In this document: one piece after another, positions 7,195-14,669 of the stretch
Layout: every line of letters begins with the position of its first letter
Numbering within the stretch: position 1 is the first letter of the stretch
Source of the DNA: DASUDX01 sp036275365
GTDB taxonomy: Bacteria; Pseudomonadota; Gammaproteobacteria; Nevskiales; Nevskiaceae
Assembly (NCBI GenBank): GCA_036275365.1
Contig: DASUDX010000080.1
Location: 1 to 36,878 of the forward strand
DNA length: 36,878 nucleotides
Reading direction: 5' to 3'
Notes under the pieces: generated by a model
Told to the model about the DNA's origin: nothing
Seen by the model: the letters and a program-made list of their open reading frames with translations, nothing else
The model's database searches: none
Program-made: the position numbers and the translations under genes

Positions 7195-8538
7195 ATGAAG
7201 CCCAAGCTGTTCCTGCTGACCTACGGCTGCCAGATGAACGAGTACGACTCGTCCAAGATGGCCGATGTGCTGGGGCAGTCCCATGGCTTCGAGCGCACCG
7301 AGGTGGCCGAGGAGGCCGATGTGCTGCTGCTCAACACCTGCTCGGTGCGCGAGAAGGCGCAGGAGAAGGTGTTCTCCGAGCTGGGCCGCTGGAAGGAGTG
7401 GAAGCAGGCCCGTCCGGGCCGGGTGATCGGGGTGGGGGGCTGCGTCGCCTCCCAGGAGGGTGAACTCATCGCCCAGCGCGCCCCGCAGGTGGATCTGGTG
7501 TTCGGTCCGCAGACCCTGCACCGCCTGCCGGCGCTGCTCGACGAACACCGCCGCACCCGGCAGACCGCCGTCGACATCCGCTTCCCGGAGATCGAGAAGT
7601 TCGACCACCTGCCGGCGCCGCGCGCCGAGGGGCCGACCGCCTTCGTCTCGATCATGGAAGGCTGCTCGAAGTACTGCAGCTTCTGCGTGGTGCCCTACAC
7701 CCGCGGCACCGAGGTCAGCCGCCCGCTCGACGATGTGCTGCTGGAAGTGGCGCGCCTGGCCGAGCAGGGCGTGCGCGAGGTGACCCTGCTCGGGCAGAAC
7801 GTCAACGCCTACCGCGGGGCGATGGGCAACACCCGCGAGACCTGCGACCTCGCCCTGCTGATCGGCTTCATCGCGCGCCTGCCGGGCATCGAGCGGATCC
7901 GCTACACCACCAGTCACCCGGCCGAGTTCAGCGAGTCGCTGATCGAGGCCTTCGCCGAGCAGCCCAAGCTCGCCAGCTATCTGCATCTGCCGGTGCAGAG
8001 CGGCTCCGACCGCATCCTCGGCATGATGAAGCGCGGCTACAGCCGGGCCGACTATCTGGCCAAGATCGCGCGCATCCGCGCCGCCCGCCCGGGACTGTCG
8101 CTGTCCTCGGACTTCATCGTCGGCTTCCCCTCGGAAAGCGAGGAGGACTTCGCCCAGACCCTGGCGCTGATCGCCGAGGTGGGCTTCGATGGCGCCTTCA
8201 GCTTCCTCTACTCGCCACGGCCCGGCACGCCGGCCGCCAATCTGCGCGACACCGTCAGCACCGAGGTGAAGGAGCGCCGCCTGGCCCTGCTGCAGGCGCG
8301 GGTGCGCCAGCACGACGAGGCCTACAAGCAGGCCATGGTCGGCACCACGCAGTCGGTGCTGGTGGAGCGGCCGTCGAAGAAGGGCGAGGGCCGGGTGGCC
8401 GGCCGGACCTCCTCCAACCGCTGGGTCAATGTCGAGGGGCCGGAGAGCCTGATCGGCCAGTTCATCGAGGTGCGCATCACCGAGGCCCTGCCCAACTCCC
8501 TGCGCGGCGTGCGGGTCACGCCCGGCGGGGACGCATGA
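7195..8538 (+). CDS. miaB: tRNA-2-methylthio-N6-dimethylallyladenosine synthase MiaB
   Basis: This 447-residue radical-SAM methylthiotransferase converts i6A37 to ms2i6A37 in tRNAs reading UNN codons. The N-terminal domain has the three cysteines of the auxiliary cluster (Cys12 in TYGCQMNEYDS, Cys49 in NTCSVREKAQ, Cys83 in GGCVASQEG). The radical-SAM cluster is Cys157-x3-Cys161-x2-Cys164 in GCSKYCSFCVVPYTRG. A C-terminal TRAM domain, about 380-445, should bind tRNA. Length and cysteine spacing match the E. coli enzyme. It is the first gene of a translation-quality operon; its TGA overlaps the phoH start as ATGA. The perfect TATAAT upstream is the probable promoter. Confidence 0.97.
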   Translation: MKPKLFLLTYGCQMNEYDSSKMADVLGQSHGFERTEVAEEADVLLLNTCSVREKAQEKVFSELGRWKEWKQARPGRVIGVGGCVASQEGELIAQRAPQVDLVFGPQTLHRLPALLDEHRRTRQTAVDIRFPEIEKFDHLPAPRAEGPTAFVSIMEGCSKYCSFCVVPYTRGTEVSRPLDDVLLEVARLAEQGVREVTLLGQNVNAYRGAMGNTRETCDLALLIGFIARLPGIERIRYTTSHPAEFSESLIEAFAEQPKLASYLHLPVQSGSDRILGMMKRGYSRADYLAKIARIRAARPGLSLSSDFIVGFPSESEEDFAQTLALIAEVGFDGAFSFLYSPRPGTPAANLRDTVSTEVKERRLALLQARVRQHDEAYKQAMVGTTQSVLVERPSKKGEGRVAGRTSSNRWVNVEGPESLIGQFIEVRITEALPNSLRGVRVTPGGDA

Positions 8539-9512
8539 GCGAGGCCGCCAGCCGGGACATCCTGCTCGAGCCGGATGACGCCCCGCGCATCGCCAATGTC
8601 GCCGGGCCGTTCGAGGAGCATCTGCGGCAGATCGAGCTGCGCCTGGGCATCGAGGTTCGCAACCGCGGCAACCGCTTCCGACTGGTGGGCCCGGACCCGG
8701 ACACCCGCCGTGGCGAGGCGGTGCTGCAGAGCCTGTTCGAGCTGGCCGGACGCGCGGCGGTGACGCCCGAGGATGTGCACCTGGCCCTGCTCGAGGAAGC
8801 CGGCCCTCCCGGGGAGCCGGCGTCCGGTCCGGTGGCGGGCGACGAGGTGGTGATCCGCACCAAGCGCGGCGTGGTGCGCGGCCGCGGCCCGCTGCAGAAG
8901 CAGTATCTGCAGCACATCGCCAGCCACGATCTGTCCTTCGGCATCGGCCCGGCCGGCACCGGCAAGACCTATCTGGCGGTGGCCAGCGCCGTGCAGGCGC
9001 TTGAAAAGGACCGGGTGCGCCGCATCGTGTTGACGCGGCCGGCGGTGGAGGCCGGTGAGAAGCTGGGCTTCCTGCCCGGCGACATGACCCAGAAAGTGGA
9101 CCCCTATCTGCGCCCGCTGTACGACGCGCTCTACGAGATGCTCGGCTTCGAGCGCGTTGCCAAGTATCTGGAGCGGGCGGTGATCGAGGTCGCCCCGCTC
9201 GCCTTCATGCGCGGTCGCACGCTCAATGAAAGCTTCATCATTCTCGACGAAGCTCAGAACACCACGGTCGAGCAGATGAAGATGTTCCTCACCCGCATCG
9301 GCTTCGGCAGCGTGGCCGTGGTCACCGGCGATGTCACCCAGATCGATCTGCCCAAGCACGCCACCTCCGGACTCAAGCACGCCATGCAGGTGCTGGAAGA
9401 TGTGCGCGGCGTCAGCTTCACCCGCTTCCGCAAGGAGGATGTGGTGCGCCACCCGCTGGTGCAGGCCATCGTCTCCGCCTACGAGCGGCACGAGAGCGCC
9501 GGCGGCTCATGA
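8535..9512 (+). CDS. ybeZ: PhoH-family ATPase YbeZ
   Basis: This 325-residue protein has an N-terminal KH-like part (about 15-90) followed by the PhoH P-loop ATPase domain. Walker A is GPAGTGKT (138-145) and Walker B is IILDEAQN (Asp238, Glu239). The RGRTLNESFI and TGDVTQIDLP motifs typical of PhoH are present. YbeZ proteins are thought to work with the neighbouring ribonuclease YbeY in rRNA maturation and ribosome quality control, as an NTPase or helicase-like partner; the exact activity is not settled. It overlaps miaB and ybeY by four bases at both ends, which implies translational coupling. The gene name follows the E. coli order. Confidence 0.95.
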   Translation: MSEAASRDILLEPDDAPRIANVAGPFEEHLRQIELRLGIEVRNRGNRFRLVGPDPDTRRGEAVLQSLFELAGRAAVTPEDVHLALLEEAGPPGEPASGPVAGDEVVIRTKRGVVRGRGPLQKQYLQHIASHDLSFGIGPAGTGKTYLAVASAVQALEKDRVRRIVLTRPAVEAGEKLGFLPGDMTQKVDPYLRPLYDALYEMLGFERVAKYLERAVIEVAPLAFMRGRTLNESFIILDEAQNTTVEQMKMFLTRIGFGSVAVVTGDVTQIDLPKHATSGLKHAMQVLEDVRGVSFTRFRKEDVVRHPLVQAIVSAYERHESAGGS

Positions 9513-9955
9513 ACGAAATCCTGATCCAGCGGCGGGTGCCGGCCGAGGGGCTGCCCAGCGCCGCCACCCTGCGCCAGTGGGCCGGCCGCGCGCTCGGCTC
9601 GGCGGCGGGTGATCTCACCATCCGCATCGTCGACGAGGCGGAGAGCCGCGACCTCAACCATCGCTTCCGCCAGAAGGACAAGCCCACCAATGTTCTGAGC
9701 TTTCCCTTCGATGGCGAGCAGCTCGAGGTGCCGGTGCTGGGCGATGTGGTGATCTGTGCGCCGGTGGTGGCGCGCGAGGCCGCCGAGCAGGGCAAGGACC
9801 CGCGTGCGCACTGGGCGCACATGGTGGTGCACGGCTGCCTGCACCTGCTGGGGTACGATCACATCCAGGACCGCGATGCCGAGGTCATGGAAGGCCGTGA
9901 GCGTGAGATCCTCGCCGATCTGGGTTTCGCGGACCCTTACATCACAGAACGATGA
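9509..9955 (+). CDS. ybeY: Endoribonuclease YbeY (rRNA maturation)
   Basis: This 148-residue metalloprotein carries the defining HGCLHLLGYDH motif, with zinc-binding His108, His112 and His118. It also has the KDKPTNVLSFPF motif found in all YbeY proteins. YbeY is a single-strand endoribonuclease needed for 3'-end maturation of 16S rRNA and for ribosome quality control. It acts with PhoH-type YbeZ, encoded directly upstream. The family usually needs no more than this single domain, and the length is normal. Four-base ATGA overlaps on both sides tie it to phoH and corC. Confidence 0.97.
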   Translation: MNEILIQRRVPAEGLPSAATLRQWAGRALGSAAGDLTIRIVDEAESRDLNHRFRQKDKPTNVLSFPFDGEQLEVPVLGDVVICAPVVAREAAEQGKDPRAHWAHMVVHGCLHLLGYDHIQDRDAEVMEGREREILADLGFADPYITER

Positions 9956-10815
9956 GCCAAGAAGATCCCAGCCCCGTGCCGGAATCCGCCGCCCGCACCT
10001 GGTGGAAGCGCGTCACCCAGCGTCTGGCCGGTGGCCCGGAAACCCGCGAGGATGTGCTGCACATCCTGCAGGAGGCCCGCAGCGCCGAGCTGATGGACGC
10101 CGATGCCCTGGCGATGATCCAGGGCGTGCTCGAGACCGAGCAGCTGCAGGTGCGCGACATCATGGTGCCGCGCGGACAGATGGTGGTGGTGGAGCGCAGC
10201 GCCCGCATCGACGAGCTGCTCAAGGTGGTGGTCGAATCCGGCCACTCGCGCTTCCCGGTGATCGGCGACTCCCGTGACGAGGTGGTGGGCATCCTGCTGG
10301 CCAAGGACCTGCTCAAGTTCACCTCGACGGTGGAGGGCTTCGATGCCGCCACCTTCGATCTCTCGCGCTGGCTGCGCCCGGCCAATCTGGTGCCGGAGTC
10401 GAAGCGGGTCAATGTGCTGCTCAAGGACTTCAAGCGCGGCCGCAACCACATGGCGATCGTGGTCGATGAGTATGGCGGCGTCTCCGGGCTGGTCACCATC
10501 GAGGATGTGCTGGAGCAGATCGTCGGCCAGATCGACGACGAGTACGACGACGCCGAGGCGGCGAGCATCCTCAAGCTCGACGAGCGCCGCTACCAGGTGA
10601 TGGGCCTGACCCCGGTGGCCGATTTCAACCGCTACTTCGGGGTGGCCCTGCCCGAGGACGAGTTCGACACCATCGGCGGCCTGGTGCTCAACCGCTTCGG
10701 CCGCATGCCCAAGCGCGGCGAGAGCGTCAAGCTCGACAAGTTCAGCTTCAATGTCCAGCGTGCCGACAGCCGCCGCCTGCACGTGCTGCACGTCGCCGTC
10801 GCGCCAGAGAGCTGA
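9952..10815 (+). CDS. corC: CorC/YbeX family CBS-domain protein
   Basis: This 287-residue cytoplasmic protein has a pair of CBS domains, about 70-128 and 140-195 (MVPRGQMVVVERSA; DEYGGVSGLVTIEDVLEQIV), followed by a CorC/HlyC domain, about 205-285. It lacks the membrane domain of longer CNNM-type proteins. Homologues (E. coli YbeX/CorC) were linked to magnesium and cobalt efflux and more recently to ribosome metabolism. Its place after ybeY agrees with the conserved miaB-ybeZ-ybeY-ybeX order. In most gammaproteobacteria the next gene is lnt, but here a DUF4105 gene begins four bases after the stop. Confidence 0.94.
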   Translation: MSQEDPSPVPESAARTWWKRVTQRLAGGPETREDVLHILQEARSAELMDADALAMIQGVLETEQLQVRDIMVPRGQMVVVERSARIDELLKVVVESGHSRFPVIGDSRDEVVGILLAKDLLKFTSTVEGFDAATFDLSRWLRPANLVPESKRVNVLLKDFKRGRNHMAIVVDEYGGVSGLVTIEDVLEQIVGQIDDEYDDAEAASILKLDERRYQVMGLTPVADFNRYFGVALPEDEFDTIGGLVLNRFGRMPKRGESVKLDKFSFNVQRADSRRLHVLHVAVAPES

Positions 10816-10819
10816 GTCC

Positions 10820-11986
10820 GTGCCGCGGCCGCTCCGGCAGCTGGCCCTGCTGCTGGTCCTGCTGCTCAGCCTCGCCGGGGCCCGGGCCGAGGCCCCGCCG
10901 CAGATCAGCCTGCTGACCTTCGCCCCGGGCGAGATCTACTGGCAGCGCTTCGGTCACAACGCCCTGCTGGTGCAGCGCAATGGCGAGGCGCGGGTCTACA
11001 ACTACGGCATCTTCGACTTCCGCCAGAAGAACTTCGCCCTCAACTTCGCCCGCGGCGAGATGCGCTACCGGCTGGCCGCCGAGCCGCTGGCCGATACGCT
11101 CTGGCTCTACCAGCAGGAGGGCCGCTGGGTGCAGCAGCAGGTGCTCGCCCTGGACCCGGCGCAGGCACGGGCACTGGCGGCGTTTCTCGAGCACAACGCG
11201 CGACCCGAGAACGCCGAGTACCGCTACGACTACTTCCTCTCCAACTGCTCGACCCGGGTCCGCGATGCCCTGGACCAGGCCACCCAGGGGGCACTGCGGC
11301 GGGCCCTGCAGGGCCAGCCCAGCGGCACCGACTACCGCCGCGAGGTCACCGCCCTGATCGCCCCGGCGGGCCTGGCCCTGGCGCTGGGCATGGATCTCGG
11401 GCTGGGGCCGCTGGCCGATGCGCCGATCGATCGCTGGGCGCACGGCTTCCTGCCGCTGGCGCTGATGCAGGCGGTGCGCGAGGTGCAGCTCGCCCCGGGG
11501 CGAGCGCTGGTGGCCGCCGAGGCGAGCCTGCTGGGGCCGGTGGACGAGCGACCCGCCCCGGCCGCGCCCGATCCGTTCTGGGCCTTCCTGCTGATCGGGC
11601 CGCTGCTGGCCCTGCTGCTGGCGGCGGCCGCTGCCCGCCGGCCCGGGCTCTATCGCGCCTCCGCCGCGGGCCTCGCCCTGCTGCTGGGTCTGGGCGGGCT
11701 GATCCTCGCCGCCGGCTGGGCGTTCAGTGCGCACTGGGCGGTATGGCGCAATGCCACCCTGCTGCTGCTCAACCCGCTCTGGTGGGCCCTGCTGCCGGCG
11801 CTGCTGAGCGGGCGCCGCGGGCGCGCCAGCCGGGCGCTGGCGGTGCTGATCGCCCTCGGCGGGGTGCTGGCGCTGCCGCTGGCCGGGCTGCAGGACCAGC
11901 GCATCGGCCACTGGTGGCTGCTGCTGGCCCCGCTCCAGGCGGTGCTGCTGCTCGGCCTGCTGCGGCCGCGGCCTCAGTCGGCGTAG
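10820..11986 (+). CDS. DUF4105/Lnb-like membrane protein in the lnt position
   Basis: This 388-residue protein starts with a signal peptide or membrane anchor (about 4-24). The periplasmic domain matches DUF4105. It has a conserved His in RFGHNALLV (His46), the YNYGIFDF motif, and a Cys in YDYFLSNCSTRVRDALD (Cys143), a Cys-His pair of the NlpC/P60 kind. About five membrane segments follow (252-272, 280-300, 311-330, 338-358, 365-382). I recall that Pfam now links DUF4105 to Lnb, a lipoprotein N-acylating enzyme of Bacteroidota. The GTG at 10820 is preferred because it gives a clean signal peptide and starts four bases after corC; upstream frames overlap corC. The gene therefore stands where lnt normally follows corC. 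Function is inferred. Confidence 0.8.
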   Translation: MPRPLRQLALLLVLLLSLAGARAEAPPQISLLTFAPGEIYWQRFGHNALLVQRNGEARVYNYGIFDFRQKNFALNFARGEMRYRLAAEPLADTLWLYQQEGRWVQQQVLALDPAQARALAAFLEHNARPENAEYRYDYFLSNCSTRVRDALDQATQGALRRALQGQPSGTDYRREVTALIAPAGLALALGMDLGLGPLADAPIDRWAHGFLPLALMQAVREVQLAPGRALVAAEASLLGPVDERPAPAAPDPFWAFLLIGPLLALLLAAAAARRPGLYRASAAGLALLLGLGGLILAAGWAFSAHWAVWRNATLLLLNPLWWALLPALLSGRRGRASRALAVLIALGGVLALPLAGLQDQRIGHWWLLLAPLQAVLLLGLLRPRPQSA

Positions 11987-12729
11987 CCCGGATTGCAGCG
12001 GTCCAGCCGGCGCCGCAGGCCCGGCCAGGCCAGCTGTCCCCCCAGCCCGCGGGTGGCCTGGCGGGCCTGGGCCTGGGCGGTGGCAAGGATGGCCGGATCG
12101 ATCGCCAGCAGCTCGCGCGAGCCGGCCAGCGCGCGCACCTGGATGGCGCAGGCGGTCTCGAACAGATACATCGAGAGGAAGGCATCGGCGATGCTTGGCC
12201 CGACCGTCAGCAGGCCGTGGTTGCGCAGCATCAGAAAGCTGTTCATGCCGAGATCGCGCACCAGCCGGGGCTTCTCGTCGTCGAGCAGGGCCACGCCCTC
12301 ATAGTCGTGGTAGCCCAGCGAGGCCAGCACGAAGATCGACTGCTGGGACAGCGGCAGCAGGCCCTGCTTCTGGGCGCTCACCGCCACCCCGTTGGGCGAG
12401 TGCAGATGCAGCACGCAGGCGGCGTCATGCCGCGCCGCGTGCACCGCGCTGTGGATGACAAAGCCCGCCGGATTGATCTCGTGAGGCGAGGCCAGCACCT
12501 TGTGTCCCCGGGCGTCGACCTTGACCAGCGAGGAGGCGGTGATCTCCTCGAACAGAAAGCCGTAGGGGTTGATCAGAAAGGCGCCCTCCTCGCCGGGCAC
12601 CCGCGCGCTGATGTGGGTGAACACCAGATCGTCCCAGCCCTGCAGCGCCACCAGCCGGTAGGCGGCGGCCAGATCCACCCGCAGCTGCCATTCCTCGGCG
12701 CTGACCTGCTCGCGCACGCTGCTCGTCAT
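11974..12729 (-). CDS. Class II aldolase/adducin family protein
   Basis: This 251-residue protein belongs to the class II aldolase/adducin fold. It shows the conserved FTHISAR, the zinc-site pair in LHLHSPNG (His108, His110) and a third histidine in RNHGLL. The glutamate that acts as base in fuculose-phosphate aldolase is not evident (INPAGFVIHSAVH at the expected place). That pattern is typical of the adducin-like subgroup, whose bacterial substrates are largely unknown, so I give no specific reaction. It is convergent with the DUF4105 gene and the two coding regions overlap by 13 bases. It is divergent from the DUF2461 gene with a 58-base space between. Confidence 0.88.
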   Translation of the reverse strand: MTSSVREQVSAEEWQLRVDLAAAYRLVALQGWDDLVFTHISARVPGEEGAFLINPYGFLFEEITASSLVKVDARGHKVLASPHEINPAGFVIHSAVHAARHDAACVLHLHSPNGVAVSAQKQGLLPLSQQSIFVLASLGYHDYEGVALLDDEKPRLVRDLGMNSFLMLRNHGLLTVGPSIADAFLSMYLFETACAIQVRALAGSRELLAIDPAILATAQAQARQATRGLGGQLAWPGLRRRLDRCNPGYAD

Positions 12730-12787
12730 CGCCGTACTCCCGTGGTGGTGGCGCCGCTATGCTGCCGCAAAGCCCCGGGAACCGCTC

Positions 12788-13525
12788 ATGGCCAAGGCCC
12801 AGACCTCGCCCTTCTTCACCCCCGCCACGCTCGCCTTCCTGCGCGCCCTGCGCGAGAACAACCGGCGCGACTGGTTCCTCGCCCACAAGGCCGAGTACGA
12901 GGCGCAGGCGCGGGCACCGGCGCTGCGCTTCATCGAGGCGCTGGCCGCGCCGCTGGCGGCGATCAGCCCGCAGCTGGTCGCCAGTCCGCGGCCGGTCGGC
13001 GGCTCGCTGTTCCGCATCCACCGCGATACCCGCTTCGCCCACGACAAGACGCCGTACAAGACCCACCTCGGCCTGAGCTTCTATCACGCCGCCACCCGCG
13101 CCACGCCGCGGGCCGACGCCGGCAACGCGGCGATGGGCCGGCTCGATGCGCCGCTGTGCTATCTGCACATCGAACCGGGTGCGAGCTTCATCGGCGGCGG
13201 CATCTGGCATCCGCAAGCCCCCACCCTGCGGGCGATCCGCAGCTATCTGGTCAACAACCCGGCGAGCTGGAAGCAGGCCACCCGCAGCCCGGCCTTCCGC
13301 GCCCGCTTCACCCTCGGTGGCGAGTCCCTGCAGCGCCCGCCGCAGGGCTATGACCCGGCCCATGAGCTGATCGAGGACCTCAAGCGCAAGGACATCGTCG
13401 CCAGCGCCCCGCTCAGCGATGCGCAGATCTGCGCGCCCGATCTGCTCGAGCAGGCGCTGGCCCACTACCAGGCGCTGGCGCCGCTGCTGGACTGGCTGTG
13501 CGGAGCGCTGGACCTGGAGTTCTGA
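12788..13525 (+). CDS. DUF2461 family protein
   Basis: This 245-residue protein matches the DUF2461 (TIGR02453) family of unknown function. The recognisable parts are the opening FFTPATLAFLRALRENNRRD followed by WF, the motif FRIHRDTRFAHDKTPYKTHL, and the later IGGGIWHPQAPTLRAIR. There is no signal peptide, so it should be cytoplasmic. Such proteins occur widely in bacteria and some fungi, and no biochemical role is established that I know of. A weak -10-like TATGCT lies about 24 bases before the ATG. It stops four bases from the convergent acyltransferase gene in the shared palindrome TGAGCGCTCA. Confidence 0.9.
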   Translation: MAKAQTSPFFTPATLAFLRALRENNRRDWFLAHKAEYEAQARAPALRFIEALAAPLAAISPQLVASPRPVGGSLFRIHRDTRFAHDKTPYKTHLGLSFYHAATRATPRADAGNAAMGRLDAPLCYLHIEPGASFIGGGIWHPQAPTLRAIRSYLVNNPASWKQATRSPAFRARFTLGGESLQRPPQGYDPAHELIEDLKRKDIVASAPLSDAQICAPDLLEQALAHYQALAPLLDWLCGALDLEF

Positions 13526-13532
13526 GCGCTCA
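13523..13532. repeat. Stop-stop palindrome, copy 1 (TGAGCGCTCA)
   Basis: TGAGCGCTCA is a perfect palindrome, extended to 12 bases as CTGAGCGCTCAG. It holds the TGA of the DUF2461 gene and, on the other strand, the TGA of the acyltransferase gene. The identical ten bases occur at 25730 and 27269, also at convergent stops. Confidence 0.9.
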
Positions 13533-14669
13533 GGCGGCGTCGCCGCGCAGCGCGCGGATGCGCGCCTCGAGCTGGGCGGCATCGACGGTGCCGGGGGCCA
13601 GCGGCGCTGCCACCACCAGCGCCACCCGGGCGCGGAAGCGCCGCGGCAGGCGCAGCCGGCCCAGGCGCGAGTCGCGCCGGCTCCACATGCTCTGCCAGAG
13701 CCCTTTCAGCGCCATCGGCACCACCGGCACCGGACGGCGCGCCAGGATCTTGTCGATGCCCGGCTTGAACGGCTGGATGGCGCCATCCGGCGTCAGCGCG
13801 CCTTCCGGGAACAGCCCGAGCAGCTCGCCATTGGCCAGGGCCAGATCGATCTCGGCATAGGCGCGCGCCAGCAGCGCGGCGTCCTCCCGCGCCGGGGCGA
13901 TCGGAATGGCGCGCGCGGTGCGGAAGACGAAGCTCAGCAGCGGGATCTGGAAGATGCGGTGATCCATCACGAAGCGGATCGGCCGCTGGCTGAGGCTGCC
14001 CAGCAGCAGCGCGTCGACATAGCTGACGTGATTGCAGGTGACGATGGCCGCTCCCTCGGCCGGGATGTGTTCCAGGCCCTGCGCGCGCACCCGGTAGAAC
14101 AGGTGCACCAGCAGGAACACCAGGAAGCGCATCAGGAACTCGGGCATCAGGGCCAGCGTCAGGGTGCTCACCGCGGCGTGGCTGAGGTTCATCACCAGCA
14201 GGCACTGGCTGCGGTCGAGCCCGGCCCGCTCCAGGGTCAGGCTCCAGCCCAGGCCCGCCAGCAGGAACACGCCCAGCCAGGCGAGCGACACCCGCCCGGC
14301 CCGTTCGCGCACCAGCAGGGCCAGTGGCCGGGCGGCGGCCCCCACCAGCACCCCGACCGCGGCCAGGGTGGCCAGCCCCTCGTGCAGCGCCGCCTCCTCG
14401 CGCGCCAGACCGCTGAGCAGATGCAGGGCCGGCAGCAGCGCCAGCGCGGCGAACGGCACCAGGGCCAGCTCGTTGCGCGGACGGCTCAGCGCCGCCGCCA
14501 GCGCCCAGCCCGGCGCCAGGCCCAGGGCCAGCGCGGCCAGCGCGGCCGGCTGGTCGCGGTAGAGCAGGGCCAGCGCGCCCAGCAGCAGGGCGAGCCAGGC
14601 CAGCGCCAGCTGCGAGAGCAGACGGGTGCGGCGGGCCTCCAGGCCCAGGGTCGGGGTGCGATCGCTCAC
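13530..14669 (-). CDS. Aas-type 1-acylglycerophosphate acyltransferase with membrane domain
   Basis: This 379-residue protein is a PlsC-family acyltransferase. The C-terminal domain (about 195-375) has the catalytic HX4D in NHVSYVD (His214, Asp219) and FPEG (287-290). Its flanking motifs, MPEFLMRFLVFLLVH, RFVMDHRIF and AIPIAPAREDA, resemble the acyltransferase domain of the large transporter-PlsC (LplT-Aas type) fusions, which reacylate lysophospholipids. Instead of a 12-helix transporter there are only some four to six hydrophobic segments in residues 18-190, and no acyl-ACP synthetase domain follows. It acts at the inner membrane. It is the last gene of a minus-strand run; its ATG overlaps the DUF885 stop as ATGA. 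The choice between lysophospholipid and lysophosphatidate substrate is open. Confidence 0.85.
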   Translation of the reverse strand: MSDRTPTLGLEARRTRLLSQLALAWLALLLGALALLYRDQPAALAALALGLAPGWALAAALSRPRNELALVPFAALALLPALHLLSGLAREEAALHEGLATLAAVGVLVGAAARPLALLVRERAGRVSLAWLGVFLLAGLGWSLTLERAGLDRSQCLLVMNLSHAAVSTLTLALMPEFLMRFLVFLLVHLFYRVRAQGLEHIPAEGAAIVTCNHVSYVDALLLGSLSQRPIRFVMDHRIFQIPLLSFVFRTARAIPIAPAREDAALLARAYAEIDLALANGELLGLFPEGALTPDGAIQPFKPGIDKILARRPVPVVPMALKGLWQSMWSRRDSRLGRLRLPRRFRARVALVVAAPLAPGTVDAAQLEARIRALRGDAA

